A DNA stretch of 64,000 nucleotides from Lacrimispora sp. BS-2 (GTDB lineage Bacteria; Bacillota; Clostridia; Lachnospirales; Lachnospiraceae). The translations under genes and the position numbers were made by a program. The first letter of the stretch is position 1. Every line of letters starts with the position of its first letter. Positions 1 to 8,616 of the stretch are shown here, piece by piece. The notes under the pieces are model-generated. The model was not told the DNA's origin. It did no database searches and was given only the letters and a program-made list of their open reading frames with translations. The stretch covers positions 806,001 to 870,000 of the forward strand of contig NZ_CP157940.1 in NCBI RefSeq assembly GCF_040207125.1, given 5' to 3'.

Positions 1-657
1 CTGTTGTTCGGTGTGAGCACTGCTTTGGGACTTACTTTGGCGTACCGCACAGATCTGGTGGTGCTGCTGTTAGGCGGGCTGTGTTTTCTCTGCGGAGTGT
101 TCTATACCTGGGGACCGGTTCCGATTTCCCGTTTACCCTTGGGAGAGATTTTTTCAGGTCTGTTTTATGGCCTGTTTATCCCTTTTCTGATGCTTTATAT
201 GAACCTGCCGTCAGGAACGTTTCTGACATTGATGGTGGATTGGCATACGATCCGGTTCGACCTAAATATTGCGCCTGCGTTATCCCTGCTTTTGCTTTCG
301 GCCGGTCCGATCTGTGCGACTGCCAATATTATGCTGGCTAATAATATCTGCGATCTGGAAAAGGATATTACGGTAGGGCGATATACGCTGCCTTACTTTT
401 TTGGTAAAAATGCGCTGAATGTTTTTGCCGGGTTGTATTATGTTACTTATTTGACATGGGCAACGGCTATTGCGCTTGGGATTCTGTCCCCTGTGTGTCT
501 GCCGGCACTGATTACCATAATTCCTGTGCATAAGAACATCTGCCGCTTCAGAGCGGAACATATCAAAGAAAAGACCTTTGTTCTTTCGGTCCAGAATTAT
601 ATCATTATTGTGGGAGCGCAAACGATAATGATCTTTTTAAGTGGTCTATTTATTTGA
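1..657 (+). CDS. UbiA-family prenyltransferase, 5' truncated by the window edge
   Basis: The reading frame is open from base 1, so the start codon and the N-terminal part (with the first Asp-rich motif) lie outside the window. The visible 218 residues are strongly hydrophobic with about six membrane segments. They carry the second UbiA-type Asp motif, NNICDLEKDITVGRYTLP, which binds Mg-prenyl diphosphate. The NxCDxExD...GRxTLP form resembles MenA-like prenyltransferases that attach a polyprenyl chain to a quinone ring at the membrane. Its real substrate cannot be read from this fragment. A strong terminator follows 50 nt after the stop, so it ends its transcription unit. Confidence 0.8.
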   Translation: MLFGVSTALGLTLAYRTDLVVLLLGGLCFLCGVFYTWGPVPISRLPLGEIFSGLFYGLFIPFLMLYMNLPSGTFLTLMVDWHTIRFDLNIAPALSLLLLSAGPICATANIMLANNICDLEKDITVGRYTLPYFFGKNALNVFAGLYYVTYLTWATAIALGILSPVCLPALITIIPVHKNICRFRAEHIKEKTFVLSVQNYIIIVGAQTIMIFLSGLFI

Positions 658-706
658 CGGGAACTGCACTCGTAATCTTTTCTTCTTATTTAAATTTCTG
701 ATTTCC

Positions 707-741
707 TGACCGGAGCTGCGGCTCCGGTCAATTGTTTTTTT
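707..741 (+). terminator. Intrinsic terminator after the UbiA-type gene
   Basis: Perfect 10-bp stem (TGACCGGAGC / GCTCCGGTCA) with loop TGCG, then AATTGTTTTTTT. Confidence 0.9.
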
Positions 742-844
742 GCCAGAATAATTGTAAGAAAAAACTACCAGGTCAATACTGGCAGTTAGAAGCCTTTTTC
801 ATAATTACTAACTTAAAATTAAAGGTGTGCTGCAAAATTGCAGG

Positions 845-1384
845 TTATTTTATTGCATCTATGATGATAGATACCATTCCGAGTTTACCATTATAATTTC
901 TTGTATCAAATCGCAATGACCTTCCTATCATTCCTTGTTCGGGATTCCAATAGTTAAAATGAAATCTTCCATTTTCATCACAGTATTCCAACAAATCAAC
1001 TTCAAATCCTGCTTTTTTAAATACAGTTGTTAATGTCTTATAATCATAAAATACTTTATGCGTATATGCCGGATGTTCTATTGGCCCAGGACCACCTGGT
1101 TTGCACATATCATGATACCATTGATTTTTAAAATACACATCGGGAACTGCTATTCTTGCATATCCTCCTTTCTTTAAAAATGCATACAGGTTTTCTGCCG
1201 CTTTAATGCCCTCATCAATTGTTAAATGCTCAAATACATGCTCTGCAAGAAATGTATCCACACTTTCTTCAGATTGAAACCATTTATCGAAATCTCTTTT
1301 ATTTAATAAATTTAAATCTTTTTCTTGCGTTGGAAGCCAGCCATGATAATGTGTATTACCTGCTCCAAGTATTATCTTTTTCAT
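845..1384 (-). CDS. Small SAM-dependent methyltransferase-like protein
   Basis: 179 aa. It opens with a glycine-rich SAM-binding type motif (IILGAGNTHYHGW) followed by an acidic strand end (EKDLNLL), then FLAEHVFEHL and a GGYARIAVPDVYF strand. This matches the short predicted methyltransferases of the COG4627 type, which often modify sugars or lipids; the substrate is unknown. The start is ATG with GAAGGGG upstream. It lies alone on the minus strand between two plus-strand units. The AT-rich composition differs somewhat from its neighbours, which may hint at transfer, but no mobile element is visible. Confidence 0.7.
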   Translation of the reverse strand: MKKIILGAGNTHYHGWLPTQEKDLNLLNKRDFDKWFQSEESVDTFLAEHVFEHLTIDEGIKAAENLYAFLKKGGYARIAVPDVYFKNQWYHDMCKPGGPGPIEHPAYTHKVFYDYKTLTTVFKKAGFEVDLLEYCDENGRFHFNYWNPEQGMIGRSLRFDTRNYNGKLGMVSIIIDAIK

Positions 1385-1659
1385 AAACGTTCCCCTTCTT
1401 TAAATGTATTTCATAATAGCAGACCTTGGCCATATATAAATTATTTTCAAATATCTATCCAATAATGAACAGCCAGACAAATTCATTTTCCATCATATTA
1501 CAGGAAAATCCCCTAACTATCAATATTAATCTTTCAATTGCATAAGCCGAATACTAATTCATATAATAGGCAGAATCCGGACATATGCTGTTTCATTTCC
1601 CATTGCTGATACCAACCGCCATGTACCTATCCATTCAAAATAAGTGAAGCAAATTGGAT

Positions 1660-1689
1660 TTGTCTGCGGATTCATTGGAATGCTATACT
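1660..1689 (+). promoter_or_regulatory. Probable promoter of the PTS operon
   Basis: TTGTCT at 1660-1665, an 18-bp spacer and extended -10 TGCTATACT (hexamer 1684-1689). It lies just upstream of the ribosome site GGAGG at 1701, so the leader is very short and translation should start at 1711 rather than at the in-frame codon at 1654. The rest of 1385-1659 shows no gene. It contains a TATCCAATAATGAA element (about 1458) resembling the TATCCAATGA motifs upstream of the LacI operon. Confidence 0.45.
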
Positions 1690-1710
1690 TATCACATAAA
1701 GGAGGAAACC

Positions 1711-3747
1711 ATGGATAACCGACTTTTAGAAATATTTCGTCTTGTCTGCCAAAGTAACCGTGAGTTTACCGTACGGGAGCTGGCACAGCAGTTTTCTGTA
1801 AGCAGCAGGACTATTTACAGCGATATAAAAAAATTAAATGAATTACTGGAGGCTTCCGGATATCCTGAAATCAATGCGGATAAGGGGAAGATGTTTTATA
1901 GATCACCGCTGATGATCGAATTTAAAAGCCTGATCCACTCAACCCCGGCCTTTGTTCTATCAAATCCCAGAATACGGCGGCTGCGGATCACCACGTCCAT
2001 CCTTTTGTCCGGCGATCAGTTTACGGTGGATGACCTTTTGAAGGAGCTTGATATTTCAAGAAATACTCTCATCGGTGATTTAAAGGAAGTAAGGGAAATG
2101 CTCAGCTTTCATTCCATCGCAGTTGAGGCCGCACCTTTTAAAGGGTACCGGGTATCCGGAAAGGAACAAAACATCAGAAATCTTCTGATTATTTCAATCA
2201 GTGAAGATCCGCTGTTTTTTGAGGACAGGACAGGAAAAGAAGATATGCAGATACTGTATTCCTGTGAAGCCTTTCTCGATGATGCAGCCAGACGGCTTAA
2301 TGTAGAATTAAGCGATGTATCATTTAACCGTATGCTGATTGCCTTTTATGTCACTTATGCAAGGATCTCTATTGGAAAAGCGTTTACCGGGGGACCTAAG
2401 GATATTTTAACGAGAGAAGAAAAGGCTTTTGTAGAACGGCATAAGGAAATCGAGGCAATATTCGGAAGGGAAGTATCCCTGGATGACTGCTTTTATCTGG
2501 CAAATAAACTGGCAGAAGCATCTGTAGTCAAATCCGAGGAGCTGCTGTCTGAAAAATGGCTGCCTTTTAATCTGGTAACGAATCAGTTTATCGACGCCGT
2601 GGCACAGGAATACTCCTTTGAAGCTTTTCGCAGCGATTCCAAGCTTTATGAGGGACTGCTTAATCATCTGCGTCCTGCCTATAAGAGGGCTTTGGCTGGG
2701 GAATGGGCGGAAAATCCATTATTGAGCTATGTTCTTGAAAATTTCTTCCAGCTTAACAAGGCGGTGGAAAAGGGGGTAAAAGTGCTTGAAGAAAAGCTTA
2801 AAGTGCATTTTAACGAGCATGAAATATCTTACTTCACATTGTTTTTTGCTTCGGTGATAGAAAGAAATGAAAAACAGATCCGCAGGACGCCCAATGTCAT
2901 CATTGTCTGCAATGCAGGAATCAGCACTTCTGAGATATTAAAAAGCAGGCTGCAGGCCATTTTCCATGTGAATATATTGGGAACATTCAGCGTGAGAAAT
3001 GCGTCACTGTGGTTAAAGGAGCGCACTCCGGACCTGATCATATCAACGGTGCCTTTTAAATGGAAGGACACAAAGGTGCTGAAGGTAAGCCCTTATTTAT
3101 CGGATTATGACATAAAGGAAATACAGAGCCAATTATCGTTTCTCACCGCCCGGATCCATATGTCTGATGTAATGAACATTATCGGCAAATATGCGGAGAT
3201 TGAGGATCAAAAGCTGGCACCTTTAAAAAATGAATTGAGTATATATTTGGGAATTACAGAAAATTCGGAACCAAAGAAAGGAATTTATCAACCGATGTTA
3301 AAAGAAATTTTGACCACAGATTTAATTAAAGCAAAATTTGAGGCAGCCAGCCGGGATGAAGCCGTTAAGGAAAGCGGCAGGCTCCTTGTGGACAAGGGGC
3401 TGGCAGATGAGTCCTACATCCAGGCAATGCTTAAAAATGTTGAGGTGAACGGAACCTATATCGTAATCTCACCAGGAATCGCCATGCCCCACGCCAGACC
3501 TGAGGAAGGTGCCCTGGATATCGGCCTTAGCATTGTAACATTAAAGGAACCCGTTGTATTCGGACATCCGAAAAACGACCCGGTTAAAATCGTGGTGGGC
3601 CTTTGCGCCATTGACCATCAGTCCCATTTAAAAGCGCTTACCGAGCTTGCGGACATTTTAATGGACGAAAAAAAGGTAAAGGAAATAACAAGTGCAGATT
3701 CCGCAGAGGAAATATTACAGATCATAAAGGGGGATTCATTATGTTAA
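1711..3747 (+). CDS. PRD-domain PTS regulator (MtlR/BglG type) with EIIB-like and EIIA domains
   Basis: 678 aa from the ATG at 1711, which has GGAGG 5 nt upstream. Domain order: winged helix at about 16-44 (VRELAQQFSVSSRTIYSDIKKL), second HTH at about 102-133, two PTS regulation domains at about 185-400, an EIIB-like domain beginning VIIVCNAGISTSEIL with its Cys, and a C-terminal EIIA-2 domain with the phospho-His motif GIAMPHARPEEGA. Such proteins sense PTS phosphorylation state and activate their own transport operon; the EIIA domain may also serve as the missing EIIA of the transporter. It overlaps the EIIB gene by 7 nt and likely activates the operon 1711-6032. Confidence 0.9.
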   Translation: MDNRLLEIFRLVCQSNREFTVRELAQQFSVSSRTIYSDIKKLNELLEASGYPEINADKGKMFYRSPLMIEFKSLIHSTPAFVLSNPRIRRLRITTSILLSGDQFTVDDLLKELDISRNTLIGDLKEVREMLSFHSIAVEAAPFKGYRVSGKEQNIRNLLIISISEDPLFFEDRTGKEDMQILYSCEAFLDDAARRLNVELSDVSFNRMLIAFYVTYARISIGKAFTGGPKDILTREEKAFVERHKEIEAIFGREVSLDDCFYLANKLAEASVVKSEELLSEKWLPFNLVTNQFIDAVAQEYSFEAFRSDSKLYEGLLNHLRPAYKRALAGEWAENPLLSYVLENFFQLNKAVEKGVKVLEEKLKVHFNEHEISYFTLFFASVIERNEKQIRRTPNVIIVCNAGISTSEILKSRLQAIFHVNILGTFSVRNASLWLKERTPDLIISTVPFKWKDTKVLKVSPYLSDYDIKEIQSQLSFLTARIHMSDVMNIIGKYAEIEDQKLAPLKNELSIYLGITENSEPKKGIYQPMLKEILTTDLIKAKFEAASRDEAVKESGRLLVDKGLADESYIQAMLKNVEVNGTYIVISPGIAMPHARPEEGALDIGLSIVTLKEPVVFGHPKNDPVKIVVGLCAIDHQSHLKALTELADILMDEKKVKEITSADSAEEILQIIKGDSLC

Positions 3748-4016
3748 AAATTGTTACCGTATGTGGTGCAGGAGTAGGAAGTTCCATGATGCTTCGCCTG
3801 TTTACCCAGCAGATTCTTGAGGCTGAAAAGATTGAAGCAACCGTGGATGCTTCCGATATTGGTTCCGTCAGCCCGGATTTTTATGATATTTTAATCACAA
3901 CTTCTGACTTTGCAGATGTTCTAAGAGATTCTAAGGCGTACATTATCCGCATCGACAACATGATGGATAAGCAGTATTTAAAAGAACAGCTTCTTGAAGC
4001 AATAAACAAGAGATAA
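3741..4016 (+). CDS. PTS EIIB component, ascorbate (Ula/Sga) type
   Basis: 91 aa. The N-terminus MLKIVTVCGAGVGSSMM is the phosphocysteine loop of lactose/cellobiose-fold EIIB proteins, with Cys8 as the phosphorylated residue. Length and sequence fit the SgaB/UlaB group. It accepts phosphate from an EIIA domain and passes it to the incoming sugar at the EIIC channel. The ATG lies inside the end of the regulator gene (GGGG ribosome site), indicating translational coupling. The EIIC partner follows 37 nt downstream. No separate EIIA gene is present, so the EIIA domain of the regulator, or one elsewhere, must supply phosphate. Confidence 0.9.
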   Translation: MLKIVTVCGAGVGSSMMLRLFTQQILEAEKIEATVDASDIGSVSPDFYDILITTSDFADVLRDSKAYIIRIDNMMDKQYLKEQLLEAINKR

Positions 4017-4053
4017 TGGGAAGGCTGATGGGGGCCTTGGAAGGGAGAGAAAA

Positions 4054-5334
4054 ATGGGAGTAGTAATGTATTTGATTAATAATGTTTTCAGCCAGGCTGT
4101 TTTCATTATAGGTATTGTTGTGATCGCCGGTATGGCTGCCCAGAAGAAAACCTGGGACCAGATCCTTCCCAGCGTGATCAAGACCATGATCGGTTTTACC
4201 ATGATCAATGTAGGAGGACAGACCCTTGGTATGTCTCTGCTGCCTTTGCAGGGAATGATCTCAAAGATATTCCACATGCCGTCTGTGTCAGTGGACATCG
4301 GTGCGGCCCAAAGCGAAAGCCTTTCCGGGATCGGTACGGAAATGGCATTGATCTTTGCACTTGGTTTTGTTGTGAACCTTTTGCTGGCAAGATTTACACG
4401 CTTTAAATATGTGCATTTGTCAGCTCATGTATCCTTCTTTTATGCCGGGTTGATTGCGGCGCTGTTAAAGTTCGGAACAAATCTGTCTTTTGTACCTCTG
4501 GTAATGACCGGTTCTGTTTTATTAGGTCTTTATATGACCTTTTCCTGTGCCTATGTGGCGGTATTTATGAAGGAAGTAAAGGGAGGAGAGGGCTTTACCC
4601 TTGCTCATTCCAGTTCCATCGGTATCCTGATTTCTTCCCTGCTGGCTAAAACCTTTGGGAACAAGGAAAATGACCTTGAAAACTTAAATGTACCGAAAAG
4701 GCTTAACTTCTTAAGGGAGATGACCATTTCCCTGACCATTGTTATGACGATTCTCTTTTTGGTCATAAGCCTGATTTCCGGCCCGGCCTGGGTGCGTGAA
4801 ACTATTACAGGCGGACAGGATATTGTTGTATTCAGCTTTTTACGGGGCTTATCCTTCGGTATGTGGATCACAGTTATTATAACAGGTGTAAGAATGATGC
4901 TTTCTGAGATCATTTCCGCATTCCATGGTATTGCCAATAAGATCATACCAAATTCTGTACCCGGACTTGATATCCCTCTGCTTTTCCCCAATTATCCCAA
5001 CTCCGTGATATTGGGCTTCCTGACCAGCTTAATTGCAGGTCTGATGGGTATGATGATCCTTGGATTTATCAATTATCCGGTTGTGGTATTCCCGGCTCTG
5101 ATCCCCACCTTTTTCACCGGTGCGGTAACAGCCATCTTCGGCAATGCCCATGGCGGACGCAGGGGTGCGATCATAGGCTCCTTTGTAAATGGTCTGATCC
5201 TTATTTTCGGACAGGCCCTGCTTCTTCCCATGATCGGGACTTATGCGCCGATCATGCGTATTTTAAGCGAGACAGATTATTCCTTCTATGGTCCGATCTT
5301 AGGCTGGGTGCTTAAGCTGTTTGGAGGCATATAA
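4054..5334 (+). CDS. PTS EIIC transporter, SgaT/UlaA type
   Basis: 426 aa with about ten hydrophobic segments (for example 10-30, 92-114, 125-150, 222-245, 316-340). The sequence fits the SgaT/UlaA family of PTS EIIC proteins, whose best-studied member imports L-ascorbate as ascorbate 6-phosphate. Members of this family also take other sugars or sugar acids, so the substrate is open. Start ATG at 4054 with GGGAGAG upstream; a second ATG at 4066 is possible. The stop codon overlaps the next start (TAATG), so the TrpA-like gene is translationally coupled to it. Confidence 0.88.
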   Translation: MGVVMYLINNVFSQAVFIIGIVVIAGMAAQKKTWDQILPSVIKTMIGFTMINVGGQTLGMSLLPLQGMISKIFHMPSVSVDIGAAQSESLSGIGTEMALIFALGFVVNLLLARFTRFKYVHLSAHVSFFYAGLIAALLKFGTNLSFVPLVMTGSVLLGLYMTFSCAYVAVFMKEVKGGEGFTLAHSSSIGILISSLLAKTFGNKENDLENLNVPKRLNFLREMTISLTIVMTILFLVISLISGPAWVRETITGGQDIVVFSFLRGLSFGMWITVIITGVRMMLSEIISAFHGIANKIIPNSVPGLDIPLLFPNYPNSVILGFLTSLIAGLMGMMILGFINYPVVVFPALIPTFFTGAVTAIFGNAHGGRRGAIIGSFVNGLILIFGQALLLPMIGTYAPIMRILSETDYSFYGPILGWVLKLFGGI

Positions 5335-6032
5335 TGAAAAATCTTGTGTTTTATCTTACTTTGCATTATCCGGACAGGGAAACCTTTTTTCAGATCCTGG
5401 AATTATTGGATAAGGAAAAGGCGGGGTATGTTGAAATCGGCATACCGGTTTCCAATCCTTATATAGACGGTGCCGTAATCGGGCAGACCCATAAGGACGT
5501 TCTGGAGCAGGAAATAAGGTCAGGTGATGTGATAAACACCCTGGAAGAAATCCGCAGGCGTTTTACTTTTAAAGTTGTGTTAATGACTTATAAGGAAGGG
5601 GTAGAGCATTTTCACCTTTCTGATGTGCCAAAAGATTTATATGACGGTTTTCTCTGTGTGGATGGAGAATATCCAGCCGGTTCTTTTCCGAACCAGATTG
5701 CTGTGCTGGGACAGTCTCTTGATGAAGAAGGCCTGGCAAAGGCTCTTGAACATAATGAGCTGTTTGCCTATGTGGTTTCCGGGGAAGGGAAAACAGGCTC
5801 TTTTGATCAGCTTCCCAGGTCGTACATTGAAGTTGTAAAAAAGGTAAAATCTGTTTCAAAGATACCGGCCTACGTAGGCTTTGGGATAAAATCCGCTGAG
5901 GACGTGAAGGAAGTCATGAAAAATGGTGCTGACGGCGCCATCATAGGTACTGAGTTCATAAAGCGTTACCAGGCTGGAGGCATGGAAGCTTTAAATGCCT
6001 ATCTGGAACAGCTGAAAAAGGCAGACGCATAA
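5334..6032 (+). CDS. TrpA-like TIM-barrel lyase in a PTS operon
   Basis: 232 aa, close to tryptophan synthase alpha subunit (about 260 aa) but shorter. It keeps both catalytic acids: Glu34 in YVEIGIPVSNPYIDG (Glu49 of TrpA) and Asp45 in the same motif (Asp60). It also keeps the loop-6 motif SGEGKTGS and the phosphate loops GFGIKSAEDV and GADGAIIGTEF. TrpA splits indole-3-glycerol phosphate by a retro-aldol step. No trpB or other trp gene is near; it is coupled by a 1-nt overlap to a SgaT-type EIIC. The likely role is cleavage or conversion of the phosphorylated product of this PTS, where ula operons would carry UlaD. That role is inference. Confidence 0.75.
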   Translation: MKNLVFYLTLHYPDRETFFQILELLDKEKAGYVEIGIPVSNPYIDGAVIGQTHKDVLEQEIRSGDVINTLEEIRRRFTFKVVLMTYKEGVEHFHLSDVPKDLYDGFLCVDGEYPAGSFPNQIAVLGQSLDEEGLAKALEHNELFAYVVSGEGKTGSFDQLPRSYIEVVKKVKSVSKIPAYVGFGIKSAEDVKEVMKNGADGAIIGTEFIKRYQAGGMEALNAYLEQLKKADA

Positions 6033-6186
6033 GCTGGCTACAATCTGCTTAAAATGACAAGGGGAGTGTTCTGATATAGCAGAGAAGAGGGCAGGCATGA
6101 TTTAATATCTGGCTTTGCCTGCATAATAATGATACACAAAAAGACAGAGGGCTGTAACATGGCCCGGTTAAAAGCAATAAACGAAA

Positions 6187-6234
6187 AATAAGTCTTGATT
6201 GGCCTAAAAAGTCATTTTCAAGGCTTATTTTTTA
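6187..6234 (+). terminator. Terminator after the PTS operon
   Basis: AATAAGTCTTGA pairs with TCAAGGCTTATT (one G-T pair), followed by TTTTTT. It stands 155 nt after the TrpA-like gene; nothing else is visible between them. Confidence 0.7.
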
Positions 6235-6240
6235 TATCAT

Positions 6241-6420
6241 CCATTATTGGGTATCCATCACAATTACTTTAAATATCCAATGATGGAAAGTATCCACTCT
6301 AATAGGATTAAAATCCTGTACTTTTGTGGATTTTTATAAGGCTTATCATTTGCATTTATATAAAGTTACTATAAAAATAAAAATATATACGAAAAAAAAT
6401 ATAAAAATATCCAATGAGTG
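6241..6420. promoter_or_regulatory. Repeated TATCCA(ATGATGG) elements upstream of the LacI operon
   Basis: CCATTATTGGGTATCC (6241-6256) is a near inverted copy of ATATCCAATGATGG (6273-6286). TATCCA recurs at 6252, 6274, 6291 and 6408 (TATCCAATGAGTG). An AT-rich stretch and a TATAAA-type -10 (about 6456) follow. These are candidate operators for the LacI-family protein encoded next; this assignment is inference. Confidence 0.35.
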
Positions 6421-6498
6421 ATTGCCAAATAACAAAATATATGTTAAGTTAATAGTATAAAATGTAAGCTAACAAATGACTTGTAAAAGGAGGCAGCT

Positions 6499-7512
6499 GT
6501 GGCAGGTAAAAAAACGGTATCCATGCAGAATATCGCGGATGAGCTGGGAATCAGCAAGGTGACAGTTTCCAAGGCTTTGAATGGAAAAGATGGTGTAAGT
6601 GAGGAATTGAAGGAGAAAATCTACCAGGCGGCGCAGCAGAAGGGTTATATTTTGCCCAGCTACGGGCAGAGAAAAACAAGAAAAGCAGGCATTATTATGA
6701 GCAGCCGGTTTTCCACTCTGTCGGACAGCGGGAAATTTTACATGGGAATGTATGAAAAGATTATCAATGAGCTTAGAAAAATCTCCTGTTCCGGTGTTAT
6801 GATTACTCCTGATAAAGAGAGCATTGCAGAGGATTTGGAAACCATTGAAAAAAAGGGGATGTTTGATGGGTTGATTCTTTTGGGAATTTTGGATAAGGAA
6901 GTCAGGGACAGGGTGGCTGACGTTTCTTTGCCTAAGGTATACGTGGATGTGTATGATGAAACCCATAAGTCCGATTCCGTAGTGACAGAAAATATTTACA
7001 GCACTTATGAAATGACTCAATACCTGGTGCAAATGGGGCACAGAGAAATCGGATTCGTAGGTACGGTGGGAGCAACCACCAGCATTACGGACCGTTATTT
7101 GGGATATAAGCGGGCTTTGATTGAACAAAAGCTTCCTTATGTTGTGGAATGGGAGATACCGGACCGGACCATGAAAGGGGAGGCGGTGGAGATAAAGCTC
7201 CCTTCCGCCATACCGGGAGCTTTTATCTGCAACTGTGATGAAACAGCTTTCCGTCTTGTCCGAGCCTTAAAAGAAAGAGGGCTTATGGTTCCGGATGATG
7301 TTTCCGTTGTGGGTTTTGATAACGATATTTATGCCGAGCTTTGTGAACCCAGGCTGACGACGGTTGCGGTGAACATGGAAGAAATAGGCAAAATGGTAGC
7401 AAAAAGGTTTGCAATAAATATGGAACACCCATTCAAGAAAGAAGGGGAGATTTACAGGGTGGAAGGGAAGAGTGTTTTCAGGGATTCCGTAAGGAATCAA
7501 AAGGGGAAATGA
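6499..7512 (+). CDS. LacI-family transcriptional regulator
   Basis: 337 aa from a GTG start with AAAGGAGG at 6486-6493. The N-terminal HTH (SMQNIADELGISKVTVSKALNG, residues 7-28) is typical of LacI. A periplasmic-binding-like core follows, ending in the conserved stretch VPDDVSVVGFDND...LTTVAVNMEEIGKMVAKR. The N-terminal and core lengths are normal. It lies 38 nt ahead of the sugar importer genes on the same strand, so it most likely controls this mannoside uptake and degradation operon in response to a sugar ligand. Confidence 0.9.
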   Translation: MAGKKTVSMQNIADELGISKVTVSKALNGKDGVSEELKEKIYQAAQQKGYILPSYGQRKTRKAGIIMSSRFSTLSDSGKFYMGMYEKIINELRKISCSGVMITPDKESIAEDLETIEKKGMFDGLILLGILDKEVRDRVADVSLPKVYVDVYDETHKSDSVVTENIYSTYEMTQYLVQMGHREIGFVGTVGATTSITDRYLGYKRALIEQKLPYVVEWEIPDRTMKGEAVEIKLPSAIPGAFICNCDETAFRLVRALKERGLMVPDDVSVVGFDNDIYAELCEPRLTTVAVNMEEIGKMVAKRFAINMEHPFKKEGEIYRVEGKSVFRDSVRNQKGK

Positions 7513-7550
7513 TAAAGTAAAATCTAATTGCAGTAAAAGGAGGGGAACAA

Positions 7551-8510
7551 GTGAAAAAAAAGACGATTCTGAAAAAAAGAGAGGGACGGCGGTGGAGCAG
7601 AAACGATACGGAACTTTCCTTGCTGGCGCTGCCTACGGTGGCATGGTATTTGCTTTTTAGCTTTCTGCCCATGTTCGGACTTGTGATTGCGTTTAAAAAT
7701 TACAAGGTTACGGGGGGAAAGAGCTTTCTTTATAATGTAGTTCACAGTGAGTGGGCGGGATTTAAGAATTTTGAATTCTTAATAAAATCCAATGATCTTT
7801 TTGTCATACTGCGTAATACCATTTGCTATAACCTGGTATTTATTGTGCTGGGAATGACGATTTCCGTCAGTCTGGCGATTATGATCAGTCTGCTTCACAG
7901 CAAAAGGAAATCCAAGGTTTACCAAACCCTGATGTTTTTTCCGTATTTTATGTCATGGGTAGTTGCTGCATATTTTCTGGACGCATTTTTAAACCAGGAT
8001 AACGGGCTGATAAACGGAATGTTAAGGGATTTGGGCAGGGCGCCCGTCCAATGGTATATGAAGCCGGGAAAGTGGCCGTTTATTCTGGTTTTTATGTACT
8101 TATGGAAATCCTGCGGTTACAATATGGTAATTTACTTATCCGCCATTACCGGCATCGACACCACTCTATATGAGGCGGCTGTGGTGGATGGGGCAGGCAA
8201 GGGTCAGCAGGTGCGGTATATTACACTGCCTTGTTTGAAAAATGTGATTCTCATGATGTTCATATTAAACGTGGGGAAGATTTTTTATTCGGATTTTGGA
8301 TTGTTTTACCAGCTTTCCCAGGGGGCAGGAGGTTCGATCTTCAATACCACGGCAACCATTGATACATACGTATTTAATGCCCTTCAATTCTCCACACCCA
8401 TTGGGATGACGTCTGCTGCTACATTTTTTCAATCTGTGTCATGCTGTATTACAATTCTTGCGGCCAATGCTCTGATAAAAAGGATTGATTCCAGCAGTGC
8501 TATATTATGA
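7551..8510 (+). CDS. ABC sugar transporter permease, LplB type
   Basis: 319 aa from a GTG start with AGGAGGGG upstream. Six membrane segments are visible (first at about 25-47). The cytoplasmic EAA loop is YEAAVVDGAGKGQQVRYITLP, which docks to the ATPase. The N-terminus, with LLALPTVAWYLLFSFLPMFGLVIAFKNY, is typical of LplB permeases for oligosaccharides. No ATPase is encoded in the operon, as is usual for this group, which shares an MsmX-like ATPase. A second permease follows 106 nt downstream. Confidence 0.92.
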   Translation: MKKKTILKKREGRRWSRNDTELSLLALPTVAWYLLFSFLPMFGLVIAFKNYKVTGGKSFLYNVVHSEWAGFKNFEFLIKSNDLFVILRNTICYNLVFIVLGMTISVSLAIMISLLHSKRKSKVYQTLMFFPYFMSWVVAAYFLDAFLNQDNGLINGMLRDLGRAPVQWYMKPGKWPFILVFMYLWKSCGYNMVIYLSAITGIDTTLYEAAVVDGAGKGQQVRYITLPCLKNVILMMFILNVGKIFYSDFGLFYQLSQGAGGSIFNTTATIDTYVFNALQFSTPIGMTSAATFFQSVSCCITILAANALIKRIDSSSAIL

Positions 8511-8594
8511 AAACAAAAAGATGTTTTCATAATCGGATGGACGGCAGCAGAGAACGCTGCCTTTTATCAGAAGCTGCGTTGCATCTTCTGATAA
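8507..8594 (+). other. Three tandem hairpins between the permease genes
   Basis: ATGAAAACA/TGTTTTCAT (8507-8515 with 8522-8530), GGCAGC/GCTGCC (8543-8548 with 8556-8561) and TTATCAGAAG/CTTCTGATAA (8564-8573 with 8585-8594) are each perfect stems. None has a strong U-tract. They may act as an mRNA stability or processing element that sets the ratio of the two permeases. Confidence 0.5.
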
Positions 8595-8616
8595 CCTATT
8601 ATAGGAGGTAAAAACG

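Noticed and set aside
5334..6032. Authentic tryptophan synthase alpha chain
   Set aside because: No trpB or other trp gene is present, the protein is short, and it is coupled to a PTS EIIC; labelled TrpA-like only.
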